Shown: positions 5,398-10,923 of the stretch, piece by piece
Layout: every line of letters begins with the position of its first letter
Numbering within the stretch: position 1 is the stretch's first letter
From: an uncultured Bacteroidales bacterium
GTDB lineage: Bacteria > Bacteroidota > Bacteroidia > Bacteroidales > UBA932
DNA length: 10,923 nt
Reading direction: 5' to 3'
Assembly: GCA_946617545.1 (NCBI GenBank)
Contig: CAMOKK010000027.1
Coordinates: 1-10,923 of the forward strand
Notes under the pieces: generated by a model
Database searches by the model: none
Told to the model about the DNA's origin: nothing
The model's input: only the letters and a program-made list of their open reading frames with translations
Position numbers and translations under genes: made by a program

Positions 5398-7803
5398 ATG
5401 AATTTTTTAGACAATATCATGAATACTCCACAGGGAGTGGAAGTCAACATCATGCCCGTGGTGGGTGAAGCCGCCTCCATGAAAGTGGACACCTCGCAGC
5501 TTCCTCCCGCCCTTCCGGTGCTTCCCCTCAGGAACGCCGTGATTTTCCCCGGAACCGTTTTCCCGGTTACGGTGGGCAGGGAAAAGAGCATCAAACTGGT
5601 TTCCGACGTAGAAAGCGGAACCGGTTGGCTGGCCGCCATCCCCCAGGCCGATATTTCCGTGGAAGACCCCACGGAAGCGGATTTGTGCACCCACGGCACC
5701 GTGTGCAAGCTCATCAAGACCCTGGAGATGCCGGACGGCAGCGTCACAGCCATCCTGCAAGGCTCGCAACTGGTGAGCCTGGAATCCGTGGTGTCCGACG
5801 AGCCCTACATGACGGCCCGCGTGAACTATATAGAAGAGGTCATGCCCGAAGACGCGGACGAAAGGGAGCTCCGCGTCCTGGCCGATTCCCTCAAGGAAAA
5901 GGCCGCCCTCATCGTCAAATCCGCCTCCTTTGCTCCCAAGGAGGCCATCGGCGCCCTCCGCAGCATTGACAACTTCCATTTCCTGGTGAATTTCATCGCC
6001 ACCACCATCGAGGTGGAAAACTTCCAGGAAAGGACGGCGCTGCTGCCCATCACCAACGTGCAGGAACGCGGCATGGCCCTCCTGAGAGTCCTGGACGCCC
6101 AGACACAGCTGCTCCAAATCAAGCAGGAAATCAACCAGAAGGTAAAGACGGACATCGACCAGCAGCAGCGGGAGTACTACCTCAACAACCAGCTCCGCAC
6201 CATCCAGGAAGAGCTGGGCATGGACGAGGGAGAAGAGTTCGAAAAGATGCGCCGCCGGGCCGATGAAAAAAAATGGTCCAAGGAAGTGCGTGCCATCTTT
6301 GACAAGGAAATGGCCCGCCTGGAGAAATACAACCCCAGCTCGCCGGACTACAGCATCCAGTACGCCTACATCCAGTTCATGCTGGACCTCCCCTGGGGAG
6401 AGATGTCCGACGACAACCTGGACCTCTCTCACGCGCAGGAGGTGCTGGACCAGGACCACTTCGGCCTGGACCAGGTGAAAGACCGCATCATCGAATACCT
6501 GGCCGTGCTCAAGCTGAAGGGCAATATGAAATCCCCCATCCTGTGCCTCTGGGGCCCTCCCGGAGTGGGAAAGACATCCCTGGGCAAGTCCATCGCCCGG
6601 GCCCTGGGACGCAAATATATCCGCATCTCCCTGGGCGGCATGCACGACGAGGCGGAGATTCGCGGCCACCGCAAAACCTATGTGGGCGCCCTTCCGGGCC
6701 GCATCCTGAGCGGCATCCAGCGGGCCGGCACCTCCAATCCGGTGATAGTCCTGGACGAGATTGACAAACTTTCCTCCGACTTCAAGGGAGACCCTTCCAG
6801 CGCCCTGCTGGAGGCCCTGGACCCGGAGCAGAACAGCACTTTCCACGACAACTACTTAGACGTGGACTACGACCTGTCCAACGTCCTGTTCATCACCACG
6901 GCCAACGGCATTGGCACCATCCAGCCCGCCCTGAAAGACCGTATGGAGATGATTAACGTCTCCGGTTATCTGGCCGAGGAAAAACTCCAGATTGCCCACA
7001 ACTACCTGGTTCCCAAGCAGCTCACGGAGCATGGCCTGCGGGCCGATGAGCTTTCCGTCTCCGACGAAGGCCTTAAGGAAATCATAGACCAATACACCCA
7101 TGAGAGCGGCGTCCGCGGCCTGGAGAAGCAGATTGCCAAACTGGCCCGCGTCACGGCCAAGAAGATGGCCATGGGGCAGGAATTCCCCAAAGTCATCGGC
7201 CCGGAGCACCTGCGGGAGTACTTGGGCCTTCCCACCGCCTTCCACGACGACGTGGCCGGCAACGAGGGCGTGGGCGTGGTCACCGGCCTGGCCTGGACGG
7301 AGATGGGCGGCGAGGTCCTCTTTGTGGAGAGCCAGGTATCGGCCGGAAAGGGCAACCTGTCCATGACCGGAAACCTGGGAGACGTGATGAAGGAAAGCGC
7401 CCAGATTGCCTGGCAGTACATCAAGGCCCATCCCGAGCTGGCCAAAATGACCACCGAGGAGTTCATGGCCAAGGACATCCACCTGCATGTGCCGGAGGGC
7501 GCCACCCCCAAGGACGGTCCGTCGGCCGGCATCACCATGGTGAGTTCCATGGTGAGCGCCCTCAGGGGACAGGCCCCCGGAAAGGGCATCGCCATGACGG
7601 GAGAAATGACTTTGCGCGGCCGTGTGCTGCCGGTGGGAGGCATCAAGGAGAAGATTCTGGCCGCCAAGCGCGCGGGCGTTCATACCATCGTGATTTCGGA
7701 AGAAAACCGAAAAGATGTGGAAGATATCAAGGAAATTTACATAAAAGGTCTTATCTTTGTCTATGTGAAAACGATAGCCGATGTTATCGACTTTATTTTT
7801 TGA
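5398..7803 (+). CDS. lon: ATP-dependent Lon protease (LonA type)
   Basis: Lon unfolds and degrades damaged and regulatory proteins in the cytosol as a hexamer. The 801-residue product has all domains in order. The N-terminal substrate-binding domain starts near [14 protein letters not shown] at about residue 41. The AAA+ module has Walker [10 protein letters not shown] (Lys392) and Walker B VIVLDEID. The C-terminal peptidase domain has Ser709 in [10 protein letters not shown] and Lys752 in GGIKEK, the same 43-residue separation as Ser679/Lys722 of E. coli Lon. I chose ATG at 5398; an in-frame TTG at 5386 would add four residues. No ribosome binding site decides between them. The gene is divergent from HU, and its stop runs straight into an interspersed repeat. 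A heat-shock control element was not visible. Confidence 0.96.
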   Translation: MNFLDNIMNTPQGVEVNIMPVVGEAASMKVDTSQLPPALPVLPLRNAVIFPGTVFPVTVGREKSIKLVSDVESGTGWLAAIPQADISVEDPTEADLCTHGTVCKLIKTLEMPDGSVTAILQGSQLVSLESVVSDEPYMTARVNYIEEVMPEDADERELRVLADSLKEKAALIVKSASFAPKEAIGALRSIDNFHFLVNFIATTIEVENFQERTALLPITNVQERGMALLRVLDAQTQLLQIKQEINQKVKTDIDQQQREYYLNNQLRTIQEELGMDEGEEFEKMRRRADEKKWSKEVRAIFDKEMARLEKYNPSSPDYSIQYAYIQFMLDLPWGEMSDDNLDLSHAQEVLDQDHFGLDQVKDRIIEYLAVLKLKGNMKSPILCLWGPPGVGKTSLGKSIARALGRKYIRISLGGMHDEAEIRGHRKTYVGALPGRILSGIQRAGTSNPVIVLDEIDKLSSDFKGDPSSALLEALDPEQNSTFHDNYLDVDYDLSNVLFITTANGIGTIQPALKDRMEMINVSGYLAEEKLQIAHNYLVPKQLTEHGLRADELSVSDEGLKEIIDQYTHESGVRGLEKQIAKLARVTAKKMAMGQEFPKVIGPEHLREYLGLPTAFHDDVAGNEGVGVVTGLAWTEMGGEVLFVESQVSAGKGNLSMTGNLGDVMKESAQIAWQYIKAHPELAKMTTEEFMAKDIHLHVPEGATPKDGPSAGITMVSSMVSALRGQAPGKGIAMTGEMTLRGRVLPVGGIKEKILAAKRAGVHTIVISEENRKDVEDIKEIYIKGLIFVYVKTIADVIDFIF

Positions 7804-7883
7804 GATTCTTCGCTTCGCTCAGAATGACAAGTGTCGCCCTGAATGACAAATGTCATCCTGAAGACCGGAGGGACGGAGAATCC
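7802..7883. repeat. Interspersed inverted repeat between lon and ung
   Basis: The stretch starts at the lon stop codon with GATTCTTCGCTTCGCTCAG and ends in GGAGAATCC. GATTCT (7804-7809) pairs with AGAATC (7877-7882), and TCAGAATGACA pairs with TGTCATCCTGA with one mismatch. A further CCTGAATGACA lies between, so the unit occurs three times in part. From memory, sequences of the type ATTCTTCGCTTCGCTCAGAATGACA recur between genes in many gut bacterial genomes. No TAnnTTTG promoter lies in it. It could act as a processing hairpin or weak terminator in the lon-ung transcript. Confidence 0.65.
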
Positions 7884-7896
7884 GTTTATAGACAAA

Positions 7897-8565
7897 ATGG
7901 ACGTAAAGATAGAACAAAGCTGGAAAGACGCACTGGCGCCGGAGTTCGGGAAACCGTACTTTGAGCAGCTGGTGCGCTTTCTACATCAGGAAAAAGCGGC
8001 CGGTAAGGTAATCTACCCGCGTGGAAGCCGGATTTTCCACGCCTTCGAGCTCACGCCCATAGAGCAGGTCAAAGTGGTCATCCTGGGGCAGGACCCGTAT
8101 CACGGTCCCGGCCAGGCTATGGGCCTTTCCTTCTCCGTCCCCAACGGCGTTCCGGCCCCGCCCTCCCTCCAGAACATTTTCCGGGAAGTGGAGACGGACC
8201 TGGGCGTCCGCATGAGCGGGGCCACCTCCCTGGAGCCCTGGGCCCGCCAGGGGGTGCTCCTCCTCAACAGCGTCCTCACCGTGGAAGCCGGACACCCCAC
8301 TTCCCACAGCGGTATTGGCTGGCAGCAGTTCACGGACGCCGTCATCTCCACCCTGTCGGAGCGAAGAAGCGGCCTGGTGTTCCTCCTGTGGGGCCGCTTC
8401 GCCCAGCAGAAGCAAGAGCTCATAGACAGGCAGAAACACCATATCCTATTGGCTGCACACCCCTCCCCGCTGGCCCGGGGCGCCTTTTTCGGCTGTCGGC
8501 ACTTTTCCCAAACCAACGATATCCTCACCCGGGAGGGACTCTCTCCCATAGACTGGCAATTATGA
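7897..8565 (+). CDS. ung: Uracil-DNA glycosylase, family 1
   Basis: Ung removes uracil from DNA to start base-excision repair. The 222-residue product has the water-activating motif GQDPYHG at 64-70 (Asp66), the PPSLQNIF stretch that follows it in the family, and the minor-groove loop HPSPL at 188-192 (His188). I start at ATG 7897 ([13 protein letters not shown]), a normal family N-terminus. The frame is open to ATG 7843, but the extra 18 codons lie mostly in the interspersed repeat and match nothing in the family. It heads a packed cluster: its TGA overlaps the coaD ATG as ATGA. Whether it has its own promoter or reads through from lon is open. Confidence 0.95.
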   Translation: MDVKIEQSWKDALAPEFGKPYFEQLVRFLHQEKAAGKVIYPRGSRIFHAFELTPIEQVKVVILGQDPYHGPGQAMGLSFSVPNGVPAPPSLQNIFREVETDLGVRMSGATSLEPWARQGVLLLNSVLTVEAGHPTSHSGIGWQQFTDAVISTLSERRSGLVFLLWGRFAQQKQELIDRQKHHILLAAHPSPLARGAFFGCRHFSQTNDILTREGLSPIDWQL

Positions 8566-9020
8566 ACCGCATCGCACTTTTTCCCGGCTCCTTCGACCCC
8601 TTCACGGCCGGTCACCTGAACATTCTCCGCCGTGCCCTCACCATGTTTGACGAAGTGGTGGTGGCCGTGGGCATCAACCAGGACAAACCCGGTTTCTTTG
8701 ACATGGACAAGCGCCTGGAAATCATCCGCCAGGCCACCGAGGGAATGGACGGCGTAAGCATTGTCAAATATGACAACCTCACCATCGACGCCTGCCGGGA
8801 AAGGGGCATCCGCCACATTGTAAGGGGTGTCCGCAACATGATTGACTTCGAGACGGAGCGTTCCATCGCAGACGCCAACCGCCGCCTGGCCCCGGAAATA
8901 GAGACCATCATCATCCCCACGGCCCAGGAATTCGCGCATATCAGCTCTTCCGCCGTCCGGGACATCCTGCGCCACGGCGGAGACATTTCCAGCTTCATTG
9001 CCGAGGGGGTGACGCTATGA
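8562..9020 (+). CDS. coaD: Pantetheine-phosphate adenylyltransferase
   Basis: CoaD transfers AMP from ATP to 4'-phosphopantetheine, the penultimate step of coenzyme A synthesis, in the cytosol. The 152-residue product carries the nucleotidyltransferase motif TAGH at 15-18 within [16 protein letters not shown], the RGVRN segment at 88-92, and ISSS at 127-130 with Arg133 near the C-terminus. Length fits the family (E. coli 159). The frame is open upstream to 8388, but that part is ung coding sequence. The ATG at 8562 overlaps the ung stop and its own stop overlaps the next ATG at 9017, so all three genes look translationally coupled. No functional link to uracil repair is implied. Confidence 0.96.
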   Translation: MNRIALFPGSFDPFTAGHLNILRRALTMFDEVVVAVGINQDKPGFFDMDKRLEIIRQATEGMDGVSIVKYDNLTIDACRERGIRHIVRGVRNMIDFETERSIADANRRLAPEIETIIIPTAQEFAHISSSAVRDILRHGGDISSFIAEGVTL

Positions 9021-10474
9021 AAAAGTTCCTGACCGCCATCCTGCTCTTATCGGCCTGCCTTGTGGCGGGAGCGCAGCAACCCTATCCGGAACTGGGGGCC
9101 AAGCTGGACCAGTATTTCCTGGCCCTGTCCGGAGAAAGCGCCGCCGTGCAGAGTGAGGAATGCGATTTTCTCATCGAGACCTGCCAGGATTCCCTGGTAA
9201 GGCAGTACACCGCCCTCAAGATTTACGACCACTACCTCAAGTCCCGCATTATGGGAGACGACGCCGTGGCCGTCTATGTGGCCCGCAAGTGGTTCCTGTC
9301 GGGAGCCGTTCCCATGAAAACGGAAGAAGACCTCTTCCATGCCCGGCTCTTCGTGCAGTTCAACGAGTCCTCCCTCATCGGCTCCCCCGCCCCGGTGCTC
9401 ACCCTCTTTGCCCCGGACAGCAGCCGGATGCGGATTCCCCTCCGGAAGGAGGGCCGATACAGCGTCCTGTACTTCTATGACGCCGGCTGTTCCACCTGCA
9501 AGCGGGAAACGCCCCGGCTGCAGGCCCTGGCGGAGGAAGGCCGATACCCCGTCAGCTACTATGCCATCTACACGGGCGCATCGGCCCCGGAATGGAGCGC
9601 CTGGCGGGAGGGAAAGGAGGCCTTCACCCACCTCTGGGACCCGGAGGTGAGCTCCAACTGGCAGATGCTTTACGGCGTGCTCCAGACCCCCAAGCTGTTT
9701 CTGGTGAACCCGGACGGGGTTATCGTGGGGCGCGGCCTGGACAGCGGAGCCCTGGAGCTGCTGCTGAAGCGGGAACTGGGGCAGGAGGAATACGTCTATG
9801 GAGAATCGGCCGAAATGGAGCGCCTGCAACAGCTGTTCAGCGCCTACGGAGACAGCCTCAAGGTGGCCGATGTAATGGACGTGGCCGGCTACATGGCCCA
9901 AAGGACCTTCGGGGAAGGAGACCTGGGGGCCTACAAGCAGGCTTTCGGAGACCTGCTGTACTACCTCTTCTCCCAGCGCACGGAAGTGTACCGCGACGCC
10001 TCCATCCCCTTCATCCAGAAATACATCCTGCAGCCGGACATCTGGGACACGGAGGCCGACAAGGCCCAGGTTTCCTCACTGGGAGAGCTGATGCTTTCCC
10101 TGGCCCAAAGGACCCCCGTGGGTACGCAGATTCCGGACCTCACGGTACCGGGAACGCTGCGCCGCAAGGGCTGTCTCTTTGCCCGTCCCGTCAAGGAAGG
10201 CACTTTCCGGCTCCGGAAACTGAAGGGGAATCCCACCTATCTGGTGTTCTATACCGGCGGCTGCGAGGCCTGCCGGGAGCTACTGGACAAAGTGGACGCC
10301 CTGGTACAGGAAAAGCGCAAGACGAAGGTGCTCCTGATAGACATGGACGCCCTGTATGAAAGCCAGCCGGACAAGGCCACGGAACTGTTGGACAGCTTCG
10401 ACCTTTCCGTGATGCCCTTCGTGCTCCAGATGGACAGGAAAGGAATCATCTTACACAAATACGTACAACTGTAG
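9017..10474 (+). CDS. Exported tandem thioredoxin-like (TlpA-type) protein
   Basis: This 485-residue envelope protein is predicted to handle thiol-disulfide exchange. [20 protein letters not shown] is a signal sequence. Cleavage after AGA19 is likely, but LSAC at 11-14 could be a short lipobox, so a lipoprotein is not excluded. Residues 25-115 are a helical region resembling the DUF5106-type domain found before thioredoxin domains in Bacteroidales. The first thioredoxin fold (about 120-255) has CSTC at Cys158/Cys161 and a cis-Pro candidate at 225 (QTPKLFL). A helical linker follows at 260-365. The second fold (about 370-485) has CEAC at Cys416/Cys419 and a cis-Pro candidate at 467 (VMPFVL). 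Both active sites look intact. It is coupled to coaD by ATGA. The redox partner cannot be told from sequence. Confidence 0.85.
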   Translation: MKKFLTAILLLSACLVAGAQQPYPELGAKLDQYFLALSGESAAVQSEECDFLIETCQDSLVRQYTALKIYDHYLKSRIMGDDAVAVYVARKWFLSGAVPMKTEEDLFHARLFVQFNESSLIGSPAPVLTLFAPDSSRMRIPLRKEGRYSVLYFYDAGCSTCKRETPRLQALAEEGRYPVSYYAIYTGASAPEWSAWREGKEAFTHLWDPEVSSNWQMLYGVLQTPKLFLVNPDGVIVGRGLDSGALELLLKRELGQEEYVYGESAEMERLQQLFSAYGDSLKVADVMDVAGYMAQRTFGEGDLGAYKQAFGDLLYYLFSQRTEVYRDASIPFIQKYILQPDIWDTEADKAQVSSLGELMLSLAQRTPVGTQIPDLTVPGTLRRKGCLFARPVKEGTFRLRKLKGNPTYLVFYTGGCEACRELLDKVDALVQEKRKTKVLLIDMDALYESQPDKATELLDSFDLSVMPFVLQMDRKGIILHKYVQL

Positions 10475-10475
10475 T

Positions 10476-10709
10476 ATGGCCAGAAAAGCAAAACCCATCG
10501 CCGGTGTAGATCCGGAATATCTGGAGAAGCAAAAAGCCATGCTCCGGCGCCACAACCGTTACATGCTCTATTTCAATGACAGCGAAATGGCCGCCATCGA
10601 AGAGTACTGCTCCCGTTTCAAGGTACACGCTAAAGCTACCCTTTTCCGGGAGGCCATCCTGTCCAAGGTTTTGTCTGAATTGGAGGAAAACCACCCAACG
10701 CTGTTTTAA
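10476..10709 (+). CDS. Small ribbon-helix-helix-like protein of unknown function
   Basis: This 77-residue basic protein starts 1 nt after the stop of the thioredoxin-like gene, so it should be co-transcribed. A basic N-terminal tail (MARKAKPIAG) and a short helix (about 12-26) precede a probable beta-strand, RYMLYFN at 28-34. Helix 36-47 (SEMAAIEEYCSR) and helix 53-67 (KATLFREAILSKVLS) follow, giving a strand-helix-helix order like MetJ/Arc and mobilisation accessory proteins. The LFREAIL motif is typical of such folds. It ends ENHPTLF, which I recall from uncharacterised Bacteroidales proteins. DNA binding is inferred, not shown. Dyad repeat copy 2 begins 12 nt after its stop codon. Confidence 0.75.
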   Translation: MARKAKPIAGVDPEYLEKQKAMLRRHNRYMLYFNDSEMAAIEEYCSRFKVHAKATLFREAILSKVLSELEENHPTLF

Positions 10710-10720
10710 GCACCCATTGC

Positions 10721-10829
10721 CTTGACAACTAAGTAATTGACACCGTGTCGGTTATAGTACATTTCTCGTTCGATTTTTGAACGAGAAATGTACTATAATG
10801 CAATAACAGTCAACGAGTTATTTGTCAAG
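10721..10829. repeat. 107-bp dyad repeat, copy 2
   Basis: This is the better-preserved copy. Arms at 10722-10771 and 10779-10828 flank the 7-nt centre GATTTTT (10772-10778). The inner 20 nt of each arm, TTATAGTACATTTCTCGTTC and its complement, pair perfectly. Both arms, read inward, have TTGAC at positions 1-5 and 16-20. The ends are CTTGACA...TGTCAAG as in copy 1 (2913-3021). It lies between two convergent genes and overlaps the last codons and stop of the minus-strand gene at the right edge. Transcripts from either side would form a strong hairpin, but no T tract follows, so it is not a standard intrinsic terminator. Confidence 0.88.
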
Positions 10830-10923
10830 CTTTTTGCGGCTTTGCTTGCCTACGGCCATGGTTGTACCGGATGGCAGCCACCCTACAACACGTTTTGGGC
10901 CGATTTCATGCATCCTGCGTACC
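10818..10923 (-). CDS. C-terminal fragment of an unrecognised protein
   Basis: One minus-strand frame is open from the right edge to a TAA at 10818-10820. It gives 34 residues that begin VRRMHEIGPKRVV and end VGKQSRKKLDK. The basic, lysine-rich tail is plausible for a real C-terminus, and the opposite-strand frames look less protein-like. The last codons (CTT GAC AAA TAA) are supplied by the right arm of dyad repeat copy 2. The start and most of the gene lie outside the window, so no family can be named. It could still be a chance open frame in a short non-coding stretch. Confidence 0.45.
   Translation of the reverse strand, partial: VRRMHEIGPKRVVGWLPSGTTMAVGKQSRKKLDK

Noticed and set aside
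5407..6846. 479-residue minus-strand open frame
   Set aside because: It is antisense to lon, with a composition typical of the complement of a GC-rich gene and no recognisable motif.
7801..7884. CRISPR-like short repeat array
   Set aside because: The partial units are uneven, in mixed orientation and without spacers of equal length; no cas gene is near.
7843..7896. Upstream ATG of the ung frame as the true start
   Set aside because: The extra 18 codons fall mostly in an interspersed repeat, whereas MDVKIEQSW at 7897 is a normal Ung N-terminus.
8388..8561. 58-codon N-terminal extension of CoaD
   Set aside because: It is ung coding sequence in another frame; CoaD proteins start directly at the [17 protein letters not shown] sequence.
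2914..10828. The two dyad elements as attL and attR of one integrated mobile element
   Set aside because: The DNA between them is core housekeeping sequence (tRNA-Gln, rng, HU, lon, ung, coaD) with no integrase, relaxase or phage genes, and each element is symmetric by itself.
10721..10829. Ordinary intrinsic terminator between convergent genes
   Set aside because: The 20-bp stem is followed by GTACTATAA-type sequence and not a T tract on either strand, and the conserved outer TTGAC motifs are unexplained by a terminator.

Overview
The window looks like a chromosomal segment of a Bacteroidota bacterium, most likely a GC-rich gut-type Bacteroidales; the genus cannot be fixed from sequence alone. 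The main support is the promoter signature: TAnnTTTG followed by C lies upstream of five separate transcription units, and the HU gene has the full TTTG-N19-TAnnTTTG form. Other support is the near absence of Shine-Dalgarno sequences, an HU protein with Ile where most bacteria have Pro at the DNA-bending arm tip, the HU / 29-residue basic protein / RNase G gene order, and a secreted tandem-thioredoxin protein. Almost everything is housekeeping DNA. I see no phage, plasmid, CRISPR array or intact insertion sequence.

Layout. 1-1086 (-): alanine racemase, running off the left edge. 1186-1875 (+): membrane zinc metallopeptidase, divergent from alr. 1872-2441 and 2441-2875 (-): DJ-1/PfpI protein and tadA, coupled by a TAATG overlap; the DJ-1 gene ends tail to tail in the stop codon of the metallopeptidase gene. 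2876-3074: tadA promoter, a 107-bp dyad repeat (copy 1) and a long hairpin terminator. 3075-3145 (-): tRNA-Gln(UUG). 3197-5228 (-): HU, the 29-residue basic protein and RNase G, read in that order. 5398-7803 (+): Lon protease, divergent from HU. 7802-7883: a short interspersed inverted repeat. 7897-10709 (+): a tightly packed operon of ung, coaD, a tandem thioredoxin-like exported protein and a small ribbon-helix-helix-like protein, joined by ATGA overlaps or a 1-nt gap. 10721-10829: dyad repeat copy 2. 10818-10923 (-): the C-terminal end of an unrecognised gene entering from the right.

How the genes work together. The products serve cell-wall precursor supply (Alr), tRNA editing and supply (TadA, tRNA-Gln), RNA processing and ribosome or nucleoid structure (RNase G, 29-residue protein, HU), protein quality control (Lon, the metallopeptidase), uracil repair (Ung) and CoA synthesis (CoaD). 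Only the HU cluster and the ung cluster look like true operons.

The most unusual signal is non-coding. Two 107-bp elements about 7.8 kb apart share a rigid 50-7-50 architecture. Each 50-nt arm starts with TTGACA and ends in ATTTCTCGTTC facing a 7-nt centre. Three of the four arms carry a second TTGAC exactly 15 nt after the first. This resembles a protein-binding or recombination-type site, or a small palindromic mobile repeat. I do not recognise it as a named family, and its function is unknown.
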